Positions 53,060 to 62,536 of a stretch of DNA of 64,000 bases are shown one piece after another. The stretch is from JANLQX01 sp031418775. Its GTDB lineage: Bacteria; Actinomycetota; Acidimicrobiia; Acidimicrobiales; JANYDT01. Within the stretch, counting starts at the first letter, position 1; each line of letters begins with the position of its first letter. Below the pieces are notes generated by a model. The model made no database searches and was not told where the DNA came from. It worked only from the letters and a program-made list of their open reading frames with translations. The position numbers and the translations under genes were made by a program. The stretch is taken from the NCBI GenBank assembly GCA_031418775.1, contig JANOJN010000009.1:21578-85577 (forward strand), written 5' to 3'.

Positions 53060-53722
53060 TCACCATCTCCGAAGGGCGTGCACTAGCAGCCAGACGCCGA
53101 CCAACACGGCGATGATCGTGACGAGGTGCTCCGAATGGGGTTCCATCCACGCCCGGACGCGCGCCAGATGGTCCATGGAGGACTTCGGTGACCGGACGGC
53201 CCACAGCTGCATTGCCGCGATCGTCGACGTGGAAGCGGCAACGAATACCGCCATGGCGACGACTGACTGCGTGACCCCCACGTCGGAACGCAGCACATCG
53301 ACCGCGCCAGCGATGACCAGCGGCCACGGCGGGATCAGCAGACCCACCACCGCAGCGTGCGTTGTGGTCAAGGTCGTTCCCGGCGCCCCGATCCGCGAAG
53401 GATGCACCGGGCCCGGATGACGCCGAACGCGGAAAAGGGCGTAGACGAGCAGGCAGAGCCCGACTACGACTTCGACGATCAACGTCGCTTTGCGAACGCC
53501 GCGCCGCTGCGTCATGTCGGACGCGTACTGCGAGATCCTCGCCGCGGCCACCCAGGTCAGGAATGTAACGGTGAGCAACGACGTCAGCCAGCCGGCGATG
53601 AACGCCCAGCCGGACCGGATTCCGTGCGTGCTCGACAGGACGGCGATGAACGTGAGCACCTGCACGGGCTCCAAAGCCGTCGCCAGCCCGATGATCATCA
53701 GATGCGACAGCAGATCCAACAT
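53060..53722 (-). CDS. GAP/LysE-like six-helix membrane protein
   Basis: A 220-residue protein with about six membrane helices and the start LLSHLMIIGLATALEPVQVL typical of the GAP (Sap-like) family, related to LysE exporters. In mycobacteria a relative helps glycopeptidolipid transport. The substrate here is unknown. It converges on the two-helix membrane protein gene. Confidence 0.78.
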   Translation of the reverse strand: MLDLLSHLMIIGLATALEPVQVLTFIAVLSSTHGIRSGWAFIAGWLTSLLTVTFLTWVAAARISQYASDMTQRRGVRKATLIVEVVVGLCLLVYALFRVRRHPGPVHPSRIGAPGTTLTTTHAAVVGLLIPPWPLVIAGAVDVLRSDVGVTQSVVAMAVFVAASTSTIAAMQLWAVRSPKSSMDHLARVRAWMEPHSEHLVTIIAVLVGVWLLVHALRRW

Positions 53723-53796
53723 CGCCCCACCAGCCTACGGGCCCATGCCCGCTTCGTCGTTCACCGGCTCGAGGCAACCCGCTCTGGTCGTTCGAT

Positions 53797-54846
53797 TCAG
53801 ATGAGGCTGGCAAGCTCCAGGTGATCGATTGCCCGACCGAGCCGGGCCGACATCGTCTCGAGAAGGGCACGCTGCCGCGGGTCAGACACGTCCATGCCGC
53901 GTGACGCAACAACCGGATACACCAGGCAGAAGAGCGCGGCCAGCCGGTAGTCCTCCCAGAGTCTTCCCGTCTCATCGACGGGAACCCCGGCCGCGTGCAG
54001 CGCGGATACCCAGCGCTCGAACAGGACACGTTCCTGATCGGCGGCCACATCGGCCTCGAGGCTCTGGGTCACGAAGTACGCGAGGTCGTAGGCAGCCGTC
54101 CCGGTGCCGATGATCTGGAAGTCGAGCAGAGCCAGCGAGCCGTCGTGGGCAAAGAAGATGTTGTCAGCCCGGTAGTCGCCATGGAGCATGGCCGTCGGCG
54201 CGGTGGAGAGTCGCGTGAGCATCCCGGGGAGCGCATCGATCCAGCGCGGGCCCACGGCCAGGATGGATTCGGGGAGGTCCAGCTCGCTGGTGAGCTTCGC
54301 CCACCCTTCGGCGAAAACGGCGGGCAGCACGGCGTGGTAGATCGGATCGCTGAGGCTCATCGTGATCCCGGCCTCGGCCAGCGCATCGGCCTTCCCCCAC
54401 CAAGTTGCGTGCCACTGCGCCAGCGCGTCGACCGTGCGCTCGGCATCGCCCACACCCATACCGGCAACCTGATCGACGGAGCGGAGATTCTTGAAGTCCT
54501 CCATCACCAAGATGAACTTGCTGGTCTCTTCGTCGACGGCTCCGAAGTAGAGCTCGGGGACGCGGATCGGCGACTCGGCGGCGAGCGTCTTGAAGAACTC
54601 GACCTCACGGATGTACATGCGAAGCATCGTGCTCGTGAACACCGCAGCCTCATCCAAAGCCGGAAGCTTCACGATCACCGATGACGGACAGCCGACACCC
54701 GTCAGGGTGACGCGGTAGAGCGCGCTGGAAACGCCGACACCGACACCGATCTGCTCGACCGCGATCGAATCGATCGACCAACCCGCGGCGTCCGCCAGCC
54801 AGTGCGGCGTGACGTCGTCGATGGAATTCGGGATCGTGATGCTCAT
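53797..54846 (-). CDS. Aminoglycoside-phosphotransferase-like kinase
   Basis: A 349-residue protein-kinase-fold phosphotransferase: lysine in VIVKLPAL, catalytic HGDYRADNIFF and metal aspartate in LLDFQIIGTG. In actinobacteria such kinases often sit in lipid or CoA-ester gene sets, as here beside a wax ester synthase. ATG 54846 has GGAG at six bases; ATG 54849, which overlaps the previous stop by four bases, is the alternative. Antibiotic modification is not implied. Confidence 0.85.
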   Translation of the reverse strand: MSITIPNSIDDVTPHWLADAAGWSIDSIAVEQIGVGVGVSSALYRVTLTGVGCPSSVIVKLPALDEAAVFTSTMLRMYIREVEFFKTLAAESPIRVPELYFGAVDEETSKFILVMEDFKNLRSVDQVAGMGVGDAERTVDALAQWHATWWGKADALAEAGITMSLSDPIYHAVLPAVFAEGWAKLTSELDLPESILAVGPRWIDALPGMLTRLSTAPTAMLHGDYRADNIFFAHDGSLALLDFQIIGTGTAAYDLAYFVTQSLEADVAADQERVLFERWVSALHAAGVPVDETGRLWEDYRLAALFCLVYPVVASRGMDVSDPRQRALLETMSARLGRAIDHLELASLI

Positions 54847-56420
54847 CATGCGCTCCGTTGCTTGGACTTCTTTACCGGTTTGGCCGTCGACTTCTTTGCA
54901 GAATCCACGGACCGCTTCTTTGCTGAGGCCGGCTTCGCTGCGCTTCTGGGCTTCTTCTCGGGTCCGCTGGGAGACGGGCCGATGGCCAGAAGGTCGGCGT
55001 AGGCGCGCTCCATGCATTCACGTAACAACGCGGGATCGGCCACAGCCACGGGATCGATATGCATGCCGATGTCAAGATGGTCGCCCATGGACAGGCAGGT
55101 CATGTTGAACGCCGTGCCGGCGACCGGTCCGAGCGTCACATTGCGAAGCAGCCTGGCACCGGCGATGAATACGTCGAACGGCGCACCTCGCATGTTGCTG
55201 GTGGCGAAATCGACCGCTCCGGCCTGCTGACGGGCGAAGCCGGTAACCACCGACGTGGGAAGGAGCTTGGCGATCGTTGCGACGTTGCTCAACAGACCGC
55301 CCCCTCCCCCGACTTCAGCGCGGCGTTCTCCCATCAGCGCGCTGAGCGCTTGCACCCGCTCGGCCGGCGATGCAGCGGCAGTCGGGATCTTCACGACGCT
55401 CGGCGTGAAGGAGTTCCCGCCGATCGCGGAGTCGTCGCGGGTGCTCACCACGAACGACACGTTGAGGTATTCCGGCCTCTCGCCGTGTGCGTCGTGATAG
55501 GCCACGGCACCCGCCACGGCACCCGCCACAAAGAGATCGTTGATCGAACCGCCCAGCGCTTTCGCCGCCGCCTTCGCCTCGGCGAGAGGCATCGAAAGCG
55601 CTTCGACGTGACGTCGACGCGACCGGTTCTTCCACATCGTCGACCCTGCGCTGCCGGGCGAGCCGAGCTGGTCGCGGAGCGCCTGCACCGTGTGGGCGAC
55701 CGACGCGCCGGCCTCCGGACCCCGAGACGGATCGGCCCCCATCAGCAACATCTCCGATGCGACACGCCGGGCGAGGCCGATCGGACCCCGCAGTGCGTCG
55801 ACCACCTGTCCGGCGGCGCCGGCCACCGACGGGGTCGAGCCCTCGGTGTCGTGATGGGCCGCGTGGGATGCGGCCTCAGCGATCAGCGCGGCGATATCGA
55901 CCGGCTCGGCCAAGGGAGCGGTGCGCGACAGGTCCATGTAGCTCTCGGTGAGCCTGATCGCCGCCCGCCCGTCCATGATCGAGTGGTGGAACCGCCAGAA
56001 CAGGGCGCCACGGCCTTCCGACAGCCCATCGATGACGAAGAACTGCCACAGTGGCCGGGTGCGGTCGTAGGGGTCGGCAAGAAGAAGCGCCGTGAGGTCG
56101 AAGAGCTGCCGATCGGTCCCGGGACTGGGAAGCGAAACGTGGCGGACGTGCCAGTCGAAGTCGAACTCGGTGTCGGGGGTCCACGTCGGGTTGGTCAGTC
56201 GGCCCGTCGTCGACACCACCCGCTCGCGGAGTCGGGGAATCTCGGCAACGGACAGCCTGATCCTCGCCCGGAACGCTTCGATGTCGAGCGGGCGATCGAG
56301 GGTGGTCACGACGCCGCCGCTCGGATTCATCCAAGGGTCCTTCTCGACGTTCCACATGAGCGCTTCCGCGTCGGACATCCGCCGCTCGAAGCGCAGTTCC
56401 CGCTTGCTCCCGTCGGCCAT
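54846..56420 (-). CDS. Wax ester synthase/diacylglycerol O-acyltransferase
   Basis: A 524-residue WS/DGAT. The catalytic HHxxxDG is present as HHSIMDG; the PLW motif in RTRPLWQFFVIDG and a C-terminal ND-type motif in GGSINDLFVAG are also there. It makes triacylglycerol or wax esters at the membrane. A lysine-rich tail of about 40 residues ends the protein, which is unusual and may help lipid-surface binding. ATG 56420 is the likely start, 35 bases from the divergent HAD-PlsC gene. Confidence 0.92.
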   Translation of the reverse strand: MADGSKRELRFERRMSDAEALMWNVEKDPWMNPSGGVVTTLDRPLDIEAFRARIRLSVAEIPRLRERVVSTTGRLTNPTWTPDTEFDFDWHVRHVSLPSPGTDRQLFDLTALLLADPYDRTRPLWQFFVIDGLSEGRGALFWRFHHSIMDGRAAIRLTESYMDLSRTAPLAEPVDIAALIAEAASHAAHHDTEGSTPSVAGAAGQVVDALRGPIGLARRVASEMLLMGADPSRGPEAGASVAHTVQALRDQLGSPGSAGSTMWKNRSRRRHVEALSMPLAEAKAAAKALGGSINDLFVAGAVAGAVAYHDAHGERPEYLNVSFVVSTRDDSAIGGNSFTPSVVKIPTAAASPAERVQALSALMGERRAEVGGGGGLLSNVATIAKLLPTSVVTGFARQQAGAVDFATSNMRGAPFDVFIAGARLLRNVTLGPVAGTAFNMTCLSMGDHLDIGMHIDPVAVADPALLRECMERAYADLLAIGPSPSGPEKKPRSAAKPASAKKRSVDSAKKSTAKPVKKSKQRSA

Positions 56421-56455
56421 GACGTCGAACCTACACGCCGAACTACGCTGCGGCC

Positions 56456-57901
56456 ATGACGACATCGAACGCCAAGCCCGGCAAGTCAGCTGCCGCTGTC
56501 TTCGATCTCGACCGCACGCTCCTCGCCGGAGGTTCGGGAACGGTGATCCAGCGACACCTGCGCGAACGCGGCCTCGGCCCGGATCGCGACATCCCCCTCG
56601 CCGGCCCGATCTTCAAGGCGTTCGAGCTCATCGGCGAGACCCGACTCAGCATGCAGCTCGCCAGGCTCGCGGTTCGGGCATCGAAGGGCTGGAACGTCGA
56701 TGCCGTCGACGACGCAGCCGAAGACATCGCCGTTGAACTGCTCGACCTCCTCCAACCGTATGCGCGCTCCGTACTCGCGGAGCACCAGGCGAGGGGCGAC
56801 CTCGTCGTCATCGCTTCGACCACACCTGAGCATTTTGTGCGGCCCCTCGCCCGTCGCCTCGGTATCGACCACGTTGTCGCCAGTCGCTGGCACCACGATG
56901 GTGAGTCCTACACCGGCCAACTCGACGGCGAGTTCGTCTGGGGTCGGGGCAAGCTCACCGCGGTTCGCGCGTGGGCGCAGGAACACGGCGTGTCGATGCG
57001 ACGTTCGGCGGCCTACTCCGACAGCTACTTCGACGGCCCGCTCCTCAACGCCGTCGGCCACCCCCACGCCGTCAACCCCGACGCCCGACTCGCCCTGCTC
57101 GCCACGTTGAAGGGATGGCCGATCCGCTGGCTGGACAAGCCCGAAGGTGTCGTCAAGCTCGGCCCGTGGGAAGTGCAGGAGCTGCTTCGGCCACTCGCCC
57201 GGACCGAGCTTCTGCCGAACGCCCGCTTCGAGATCGTCGGCCTGGAGAACATCCCGGCAAACGGCGGCGCACTTCTGTGTGCCAACCACCGGAGCTACTT
57301 CGACGCCACGGTGGTCAGTCTTCTGACGGCGAAGGCCGGACGCTCCGCCCGCTTCCTCGGTAAGAAAGAGGTCTTCGACGCGCCGATCGTCGGACAGCTC
57401 GCGAAGGCATTGGGCGGAATTCGGGTCGACCGGGGCACCGGTTCGGACCAGCCGCTCGAGGAAGCGGCGAAGGCGCTTCGAGCCGGCGAGCTCGTGTGCA
57501 TGATGCCCGAGGGAACCATACCTCGCGGACCGGCGTTCTTCGAACCGAAGCTGCGGGGCCGCTGGGGCGCGGCTCGGTTGGCGGCGATGTCGGGTGTCCC
57601 GGTGATCCCCGTCGGGATGTGGGGAACCGAGAAGGTGTGGCCACGGAGCTCCCGTCTCCCGAAGGTCAACCTCACGAATCCACCGACGATCACCGTGCAC
57701 ATCGGCACCGCGTTCACGGTGTCCGGAGCGGATGCCGACGCCGACACCGAGATGATCATGTCCCGGATCGTGGACCTCCTGCCGGAGGAAGCACGGCAGA
57801 GGCGGACTCCCACCGAGGAGGATCTCCGCCTCACCTACCCGCCCGGCTACAAAGGCGACCCGAACAAGGAGACCGAACGCCGACCGGGACGGGACGGGTG
57901 A
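56456..57901 (+). CDS. HAD-IB hydrolase fused to 1-acylglycerol-3-phosphate acyltransferase
   Basis: A 481-residue bifunctional protein. Residues 1-220 are a HAD phosphatase (FDLDRTLLAGG; YSDSYFDGPLL). Residues about 250-460 are a PlsC acyltransferase with NHRSYFDA (NHxxxxD) and MPEGTIPRG. The fusion fits phosphatidate synthesis with a phosphatase step on lysophosphatidate, phosphatidate or another phosphoester. It is common in actinobacteria. Confidence 0.92.
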   Translation: MTTSNAKPGKSAAAVFDLDRTLLAGGSGTVIQRHLRERGLGPDRDIPLAGPIFKAFELIGETRLSMQLARLAVRASKGWNVDAVDDAAEDIAVELLDLLQPYARSVLAEHQARGDLVVIASTTPEHFVRPLARRLGIDHVVASRWHHDGESYTGQLDGEFVWGRGKLTAVRAWAQEHGVSMRRSAAYSDSYFDGPLLNAVGHPHAVNPDARLALLATLKGWPIRWLDKPEGVVKLGPWEVQELLRPLARTELLPNARFEIVGLENIPANGGALLCANHRSYFDATVVSLLTAKAGRSARFLGKKEVFDAPIVGQLAKALGGIRVDRGTGSDQPLEEAAKALRAGELVCMMPEGTIPRGPAFFEPKLRGRWGAARLAAMSGVPVIPVGMWGTEKVWPRSSRLPKVNLTNPPTITVHIGTAFTVSGADADADTEMIMSRIVDLLPEEARQRRTPTEEDLRLTYPPGYKGDPNKETERRPGRDG

Positions 57902-57941
57902 CGCAACAAATCGTTCGGACGAGCGGGTGTATGGTCACGCA

Positions 57942-58634
57942 ATGGCACGCGAAGGCCTCGACCTCTACCCGGTGGTGAAGGGAGTCCTGCGCCCCGCGGT
58001 AAGAGCGTTCTGGAAGCCGACTGTGGTCGGCATGGAGAATGTGCCGGCATCGGGTCCGGCCTTGCTGGCGGCCAACCACATCTCGGTGCTCGACTCGGTC
58101 TTCATGATTCCGACCCTCCCGCGGCGTATCACCTACATCGGCAAAGCCGAGTACCTCGACAGCTGGAAGACACGGATCTTCTTCCGTGGCCTCGGAGCGA
58201 TCCCCGTCGACCGTTCCGGTGGCGATGCCGCCGCAGCTGCGCTCGACGCGGCCGCGAAGGTGTTGGATGAAGGCGGTCTCTTCGGCATCTTCCCGGAGGG
58301 AACTCGCACGCGTGATGGATTCCTGCACCGCGGAAAGACCGGCGTGGCCCGTCTGGCTATGCGGACCGGCGCCCCCGTTGTGCCGATCGGCCTTCGCGGG
58401 CTCGACGCCATTCAACCGCCCGACGCGAAGTTTCCCCGACCGTTCCGGAAGTGGGAGGTTCGCATCGGTGAGCCGATCCACCCGGAGCGCTACGGCACCG
58501 ATCTGAGCGACAACCAAGCGTTACGCGCGCTTACCGATGAGATCATGTTCGAGATACGCGAGCTCTCCGGCCAGACCTATGTGAACACCTACTCCGAGAA
58601 GGGTAAGAAGGCGGACGCAACGCTCGCGGCGTGA
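57942..58634 (+). CDS. plsC: 1-acyl-sn-glycerol-3-phosphate acyltransferase
   Basis: A 230-residue acyltransferase with NHISVLDS (NHxxxxD motif) and FPEGTRTRDG. It makes phosphatidate from lysophosphatidate. The ATG at 57942 is preferred: TATGGT at 57929-57934 is a -10-like hexamer that would make a leaderless transcript, whereas the upstream GTG at 57927 overlaps it. It follows the HAD-PlsC fusion by about 40 bases. Confidence 0.9.
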   Translation: MAREGLDLYPVVKGVLRPAVRAFWKPTVVGMENVPASGPALLAANHISVLDSVFMIPTLPRRITYIGKAEYLDSWKTRIFFRGLGAIPVDRSGGDAAAAALDAAAKVLDEGGLFGIFPEGTRTRDGFLHRGKTGVARLAMRTGAPVVPIGLRGLDAIQPPDAKFPRPFRKWEVRIGEPIHPERYGTDLSDNQALRALTDEIMFEIRELSGQTYVNTYSEKGKKADATLAA

Positions 58635-58683
58635 TCTCGGCACGCGAAGGCCGGCCGAGCAAGAGACCCGGAATGCACGCCCG

Positions 58684-60135
58684 TCAGCGGAGCAGACGGC
58701 GGACGACTTTGCCGGACTCGGTGAGGGGTAGGTGGTCGCGAACCTCGAACCTCGTCGGCACCTTGTAGCGGGCCAACCGGCGCCTGCAGTGATCGGTCAG
58801 TTCCTGCACCGTGGCCGCGCCGTGCGCGGACGGACGCACGAATGCCACGATCCTTTCCCCCGAGTGTTCGTCCGGCTCACCGATCACGCCGGCGTTCTCG
58901 ACACCGGGATGCATCAGCAGGACCGTCTCCACCTCCGACGGGGAGACGTTGAAACCGCCGACGATCACGACGTCCTTGATGCGATCGACGATGCTGAGCC
59001 GCCCCGCCGAGTCGAACACGCCGACGTCGCCGGTGTGGAGCCAGCCGTCGTCGTCGACCGCCGCTTCGATCCCCTCGGCCGAACGATAGTGGGTGCACAC
59101 CGAGGTGCCGCGCAGCCAGATCTCGCCGCTGTCGCCCTCCTCCGGAGCCTCTCCATCGGTGTCGACAAGTCGCACTTCGGTGTCGCCGAGAGGTCGACCG
59201 ACGGTGCCCGTCCGCGGCGCTCTCGGATCGTCGAGCGAAATCGTTCCCGACGTCTCAGTCAGGCCGTACCCGCCGGCGAGCTTCACGCCGAAGCGCTCGG
59301 CCATGCGCGTCACCGTCGACTCAGGAAGCGGCGCCGCGCTCGCCGTGGCGCGAATCACCTTTGAGAACGAGTCGTCCGGGATATCGGCCGACATGAACGA
59401 ATGCCACATCTGCGGAACCGCCGAGATCGCGTTCACGCGATGCTCGACCACCAGGGCCGCAGCACCAACGGCGTCGAAACGGTCCATCAGGACCGCGGTC
59501 GCGCCGACACGCAAGAGGGCGCCAAGCACGCTGTTCAGTCCGAAGATGTGCGCCAGTGGAAGCGCGACGAGTCCGATGGTGTCGGCGTTCAGCGCCGACC
59601 CGTCCATCTCGGCCTGACCACGCCGAGCCGCCTGAAGGTTCTCGTGGGTCAGGTGCACCGCACGCGGTGCGCCCGAGACGCCGCTGGTGAACAGCACCGC
59701 CGCCGAGTCAGAGAGAGCGTTGGCGGTCGCTTCCGAGCCCGCTTCGTCAAGCTTGGGGAGGTCATCGCTGGGATCCCCGGCGCCGCGAAAGACCCGGACG
59801 CCGTCGGGAAGCTCGATTCTGGCGCTCCCTCCCACGATCACCAGGCGCGGGTCAACGACGCCAAAGCGGGCTTCGAACTCGGGCATGGTGTTGCGGTAGT
59901 TCACCATCACCGCGACTGCCCCGGCCGCCTGCACACCGAGGTAGGCGACCACAGCGTCGATCCCGGTCGGACAGGCCACGGCCACGGGAGCCCCAGGAGC
60001 GACGCCCTGTGCCCGAAGGCCACCGGCCGTGCGCAGCGCGAGGTCGGCGAGTTCGCCGAAGGTGACGCTTCGAGCCCCTTCGATCAAGGCCACCGAAGTG
60101 GGGTTCGAGGCTCGTACTGCACGCAAGAGGACCAT
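58684..60135 (-). CDS. AMP-forming acyl-CoA synthetase/ligase
   Basis: A 483-residue ANL-superfamily enzyme: P-loop-like LFTSGVSGAPRAV, GYGLTETSGTISL, the hinge aspartate region in LHTGDVGVFDSAGRLSIVDR and the C-terminal lysine in LPLTESGKVVRRLL. It activates a carboxylate, probably a fatty acid in this lipid cluster, for transfer to CoA. gpsA ends 49 bases upstream on the same strand. Confidence 0.88.
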   Translation of the reverse strand: MVLLRAVRASNPTSVALIEGARSVTFGELADLALRTAGGLRAQGVAPGAPVAVACPTGIDAVVAYLGVQAAGAVAVMVNYRNTMPEFEARFGVVDPRLVIVGGSARIELPDGVRVFRGAGDPSDDLPKLDEAGSEATANALSDSAAVLFTSGVSGAPRAVHLTHENLQAARRGQAEMDGSALNADTIGLVALPLAHIFGLNSVLGALLRVGATAVLMDRFDAVGAAALVVEHRVNAISAVPQMWHSFMSADIPDDSFSKVIRATASAAPLPESTVTRMAERFGVKLAGGYGLTETSGTISLDDPRAPRTGTVGRPLGDTEVRLVDTDGEAPEEGDSGEIWLRGTSVCTHYRSAEGIEAAVDDDGWLHTGDVGVFDSAGRLSIVDRIKDVVIVGGFNVSPSEVETVLLMHPGVENAGVIGEPDEHSGERIVAFVRPSAHGAATVQELTDHCRRRLARYKVPTRFEVRDHLPLTESGKVVRRLLR

Positions 60136-60183
60136 ACGAACTCCATCTTCGCGCCACGATCGGCGCTACACCGATTGTGGTGG

Positions 60184-61179
60184 CTATTCGGAATCGAACT
60201 CGTGACCCGGTCGGGCCTTCACCAAGCCGGCGTAGGAATCCGCGGCCGTGATCGAGCCGGTGACCACACCGTGGATGCTGGCGCAGATGTTCATGCTGAC
60301 GCCGTACCGCTCGGCGAGCTGCATCACCGTCTCGGCCGTACGCACACCTTCGGCGACCATCGTCATCTCCGCGAGCACGTCGGCGAGCTGGCGACCCTTG
60401 CCGAGCTGTTCACCCACGTGACGATTGCGGCTCTGCGGGCTCATGCACGTCGCCATCAGGTCACCCATGCCCGCCAACCCGGCGAACGTGGCCGGCAAGC
60501 CACCCATGGCCACCCCAAGGCGGGTCAGCTCCGAGAGGCCCCGGGTGATGACCGCGGCCCTGGTGTTGTCGCCGACCCCGAGCCCTTCGGCGATGCCGGC
60601 GGCAATGGCAATGACGTTCTTCAGCGCGCCGGCCACTTCGCAGCCGATCACGTCATGGTTCGAGTAGACCCTGAATCGGGCGGTGTGGAACACGTCCTGG
60701 AGTGCGGTGGCAACAGCCATGTCCTCCGTGGCGATGACCGCCGCGGCGGCCCGGCCCGACATGATCTCCTTGGCCAGGTTCGGTCCGGTGAGGGCCGCCG
60801 CCGGGTGCCCCGGGAGTACCTGCTTCACGACCTCGGTCATCCGTAGGAGCGATCCCTGCTCGAAGCCCTTCGACAGGGAGACCACCGGTATCCATGGCCG
60901 GATGTGCGGCTTCACCTGCGTCAGAATGTCGCGGAAGCCGATCGACGGGACACCGACGACCAGTACATCGGCATTGGCCACAGCCACTCGGAGATCACTC
61001 GTGGCGTCGAGCCGGTCCGGAAGTCGGAACCCCGCGAGGTAGCGGTCATTCGTATGACGTTCCCGAACCTCCTGCGCGGTTGCCTCGTTTCGCGCCCACA
61101 GCACGGTGTCGTTCGATCGGCTGGCGATCGACGCGACGGTCGTTCCCCACGACCCTGAACCCAGAACGGTGACCTTCAT
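60184..61179 (-). CDS. gpsA: Glycerol-3-phosphate dehydrogenase [NAD(P)+]
   Basis: A 331-residue enzyme reducing dihydroxyacetone phosphate to glycerol 3-phosphate for lipid synthesis. GSGSWGTTVA at the start is the nucleotide loop, SKGFEQGSL and LTGPNLAKEI the substrate region and the Lys/Asn pair lies around GALKNVIAIAAG and GDNTRAAVITRG. It starts 10 bases after the MFS gene and belongs with the acyltransferase genes. Confidence 0.95.
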   Translation of the reverse strand: MKVTVLGSGSWGTTVASIASRSNDTVLWARNEATAQEVRERHTNDRYLAGFRLPDRLDATSDLRVAVANADVLVVGVPSIGFRDILTQVKPHIRPWIPVVSLSKGFEQGSLLRMTEVVKQVLPGHPAAALTGPNLAKEIMSGRAAAAVIATEDMAVATALQDVFHTARFRVYSNHDVIGCEVAGALKNVIAIAAGIAEGLGVGDNTRAAVITRGLSELTRLGVAMGGLPATFAGLAGMGDLMATCMSPQSRNRHVGEQLGKGRQLADVLAEMTMVAEGVRTAETVMQLAERYGVSMNICASIHGVVTGSITAADSYAGLVKARPGHEFDSE

Positions 61180-61189
61180 CGGAAGATTC

Positions 61190-62419
61190 TTAGTTCACGC
61201 GGCGCAGTTCGTCACCGAGCACGAGAACGGCGACGATCACGACGAGTCCGACAGCCCCGAACACGCCGAGCGTGTGCTGAGGGCCAAGGTGGCCGGCAAT
61301 CGTCCCGGCGAGCAGGGCGGCGAGCGGCGCGACGCCCGTGTGCATCAGACCGGACAAGGACATGACCCGGCCAAGCATCGCCGGTTGGCTGTGCTCCTGG
61401 AGCAACGACTGGGACATGTTGGCCCACACCCCTCCGGTCAGTCCCCAGACGAACATCAAACCGAGCAGCACGTTGTAGGAGGGCGCGACGCTCATCACCA
61501 TCGAGGTGGAACTACCGACGATCATGCAGGACATGAACGCCACGCCACGGCGAGTGATGCGTCGCCCGAAGCGGACGATCAAGAACGACATGACCATCAT
61601 GCCGATGCCCATCATGCCGAAGAGGGCAGACGCCGCTTCAGCGTTCTTGCCGAACTCGCGTTTGGCGACCTGCGGGATGAGCAGGAAGCCCGGGCCCATC
61701 ATGCAGCCGCCGCCGACCGACATGAGGATGAGCAGGGTTCGGAGGATTGCGTGATGACGGATGTACGCCACCCCCTCGCGCATCTCGACGGCCAATGACC
61801 GCTTCTCCGCATGTCCGGTCTCAGGGACGTGGAGCCGCAGGACGAACGCGCCGCTCACCAGGAAGAGTAGGCACTGCACGGAGAAGGCCCCGGTGATACC
61901 CCACCGATCGATCGCCGACCCGGCCAGCACGGGCCCGACGATCATCGCCATGTTGGCGCCGATGGTCATGATCGGGATGGCCGTCATGAGTCGGTGGCGG
62001 CCCACGATGAGCGGAAGGAGCGACGAACGAACAGGAAACGCGAAGGCCAACACGAGCCCGAAGCTGAGCGCGGTCACGATGGCGAGCGGCACCGTCATCC
62101 GGTCGGTGGCGGTGAGTACTGCCGCGCCCCCGGTGACGAGAGCTCCTGCGCCCTGGCTGACCAGTAACTGAAGTCGCCGATTCCCGCGATCAGCGATGGC
62201 CCCGGCGGGAAGGACGAACAAGAACATCGGCAGACCGAGCATGAACACGATCAGCCCGGAAATCGAGGAACTGGTCTTCAACGTGTCGTCGGCCAGCCAC
62301 ACGAAGGTGAACCGGTCTGCGGTGGCGATCAACTGGAACGACACCGCGTTGAACCAAAGGAATGCGAACGGCTTCCCCAGGGAGCGCACCGTGATCGGGG
62401 GTGCACTCAGGGCTGTCAT
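61190..62419 (-). CDS. Major facilitator superfamily transporter
   Basis: A 409-residue protein with about 12 hydrophobic helices. GAIADRGNRRLQLL is the typical loop 2-3 motif of MFS exporters, and the arrangement is like enterobactin- or multidrug-type exporters (MFS_3). ATG 62419 is the family-like start; the frame extends far upstream but there it is antisense to the phosphofructokinase gene. Substrate unknown. Confidence 0.85.
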   Translation of the reverse strand: MTALSAPPITVRSLGKPFAFLWFNAVSFQLIATADRFTFVWLADDTLKTSSSISGLIVFMLGLPMFLFVLPAGAIADRGNRRLQLLVSQGAGALVTGGAAVLTATDRMTVPLAIVTALSFGLVLAFAFPVRSSLLPLIVGRHRLMTAIPIMTIGANMAMIVGPVLAGSAIDRWGITGAFSVQCLLFLVSGAFVLRLHVPETGHAEKRSLAVEMREGVAYIRHHAILRTLLILMSVGGGCMMGPGFLLIPQVAKREFGKNAEAASALFGMMGIGMMVMSFLIVRFGRRITRRGVAFMSCMIVGSSTSMVMSVAPSYNVLLGLMFVWGLTGGVWANMSQSLLQEHSQPAMLGRVMSLSGLMHTGVAPLAALLAGTIAGHLGPQHTLGVFGAVGLVVIVAVLVLGDELRRVN

Positions 62420-62536
62420 CACGCGGGAAGGGTAACCGGGTCGTTCGGCGCGGACCAAGGTGGGACGCACATGCCGCGCCAAGAAGTCCGCGCGTCCGCG
62501 CGGCGCGGAAGACCCCTGCTGTGCTACGCATCCGTG

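Noticed and set aside
53797..54846. Calling the phosphotransferase an antibiotic resistance gene
   Set aside because: The fold is shared by many metabolic kinases, and the gene is coupled to a lipid acyltransferase; nothing points to aminoglycosides.
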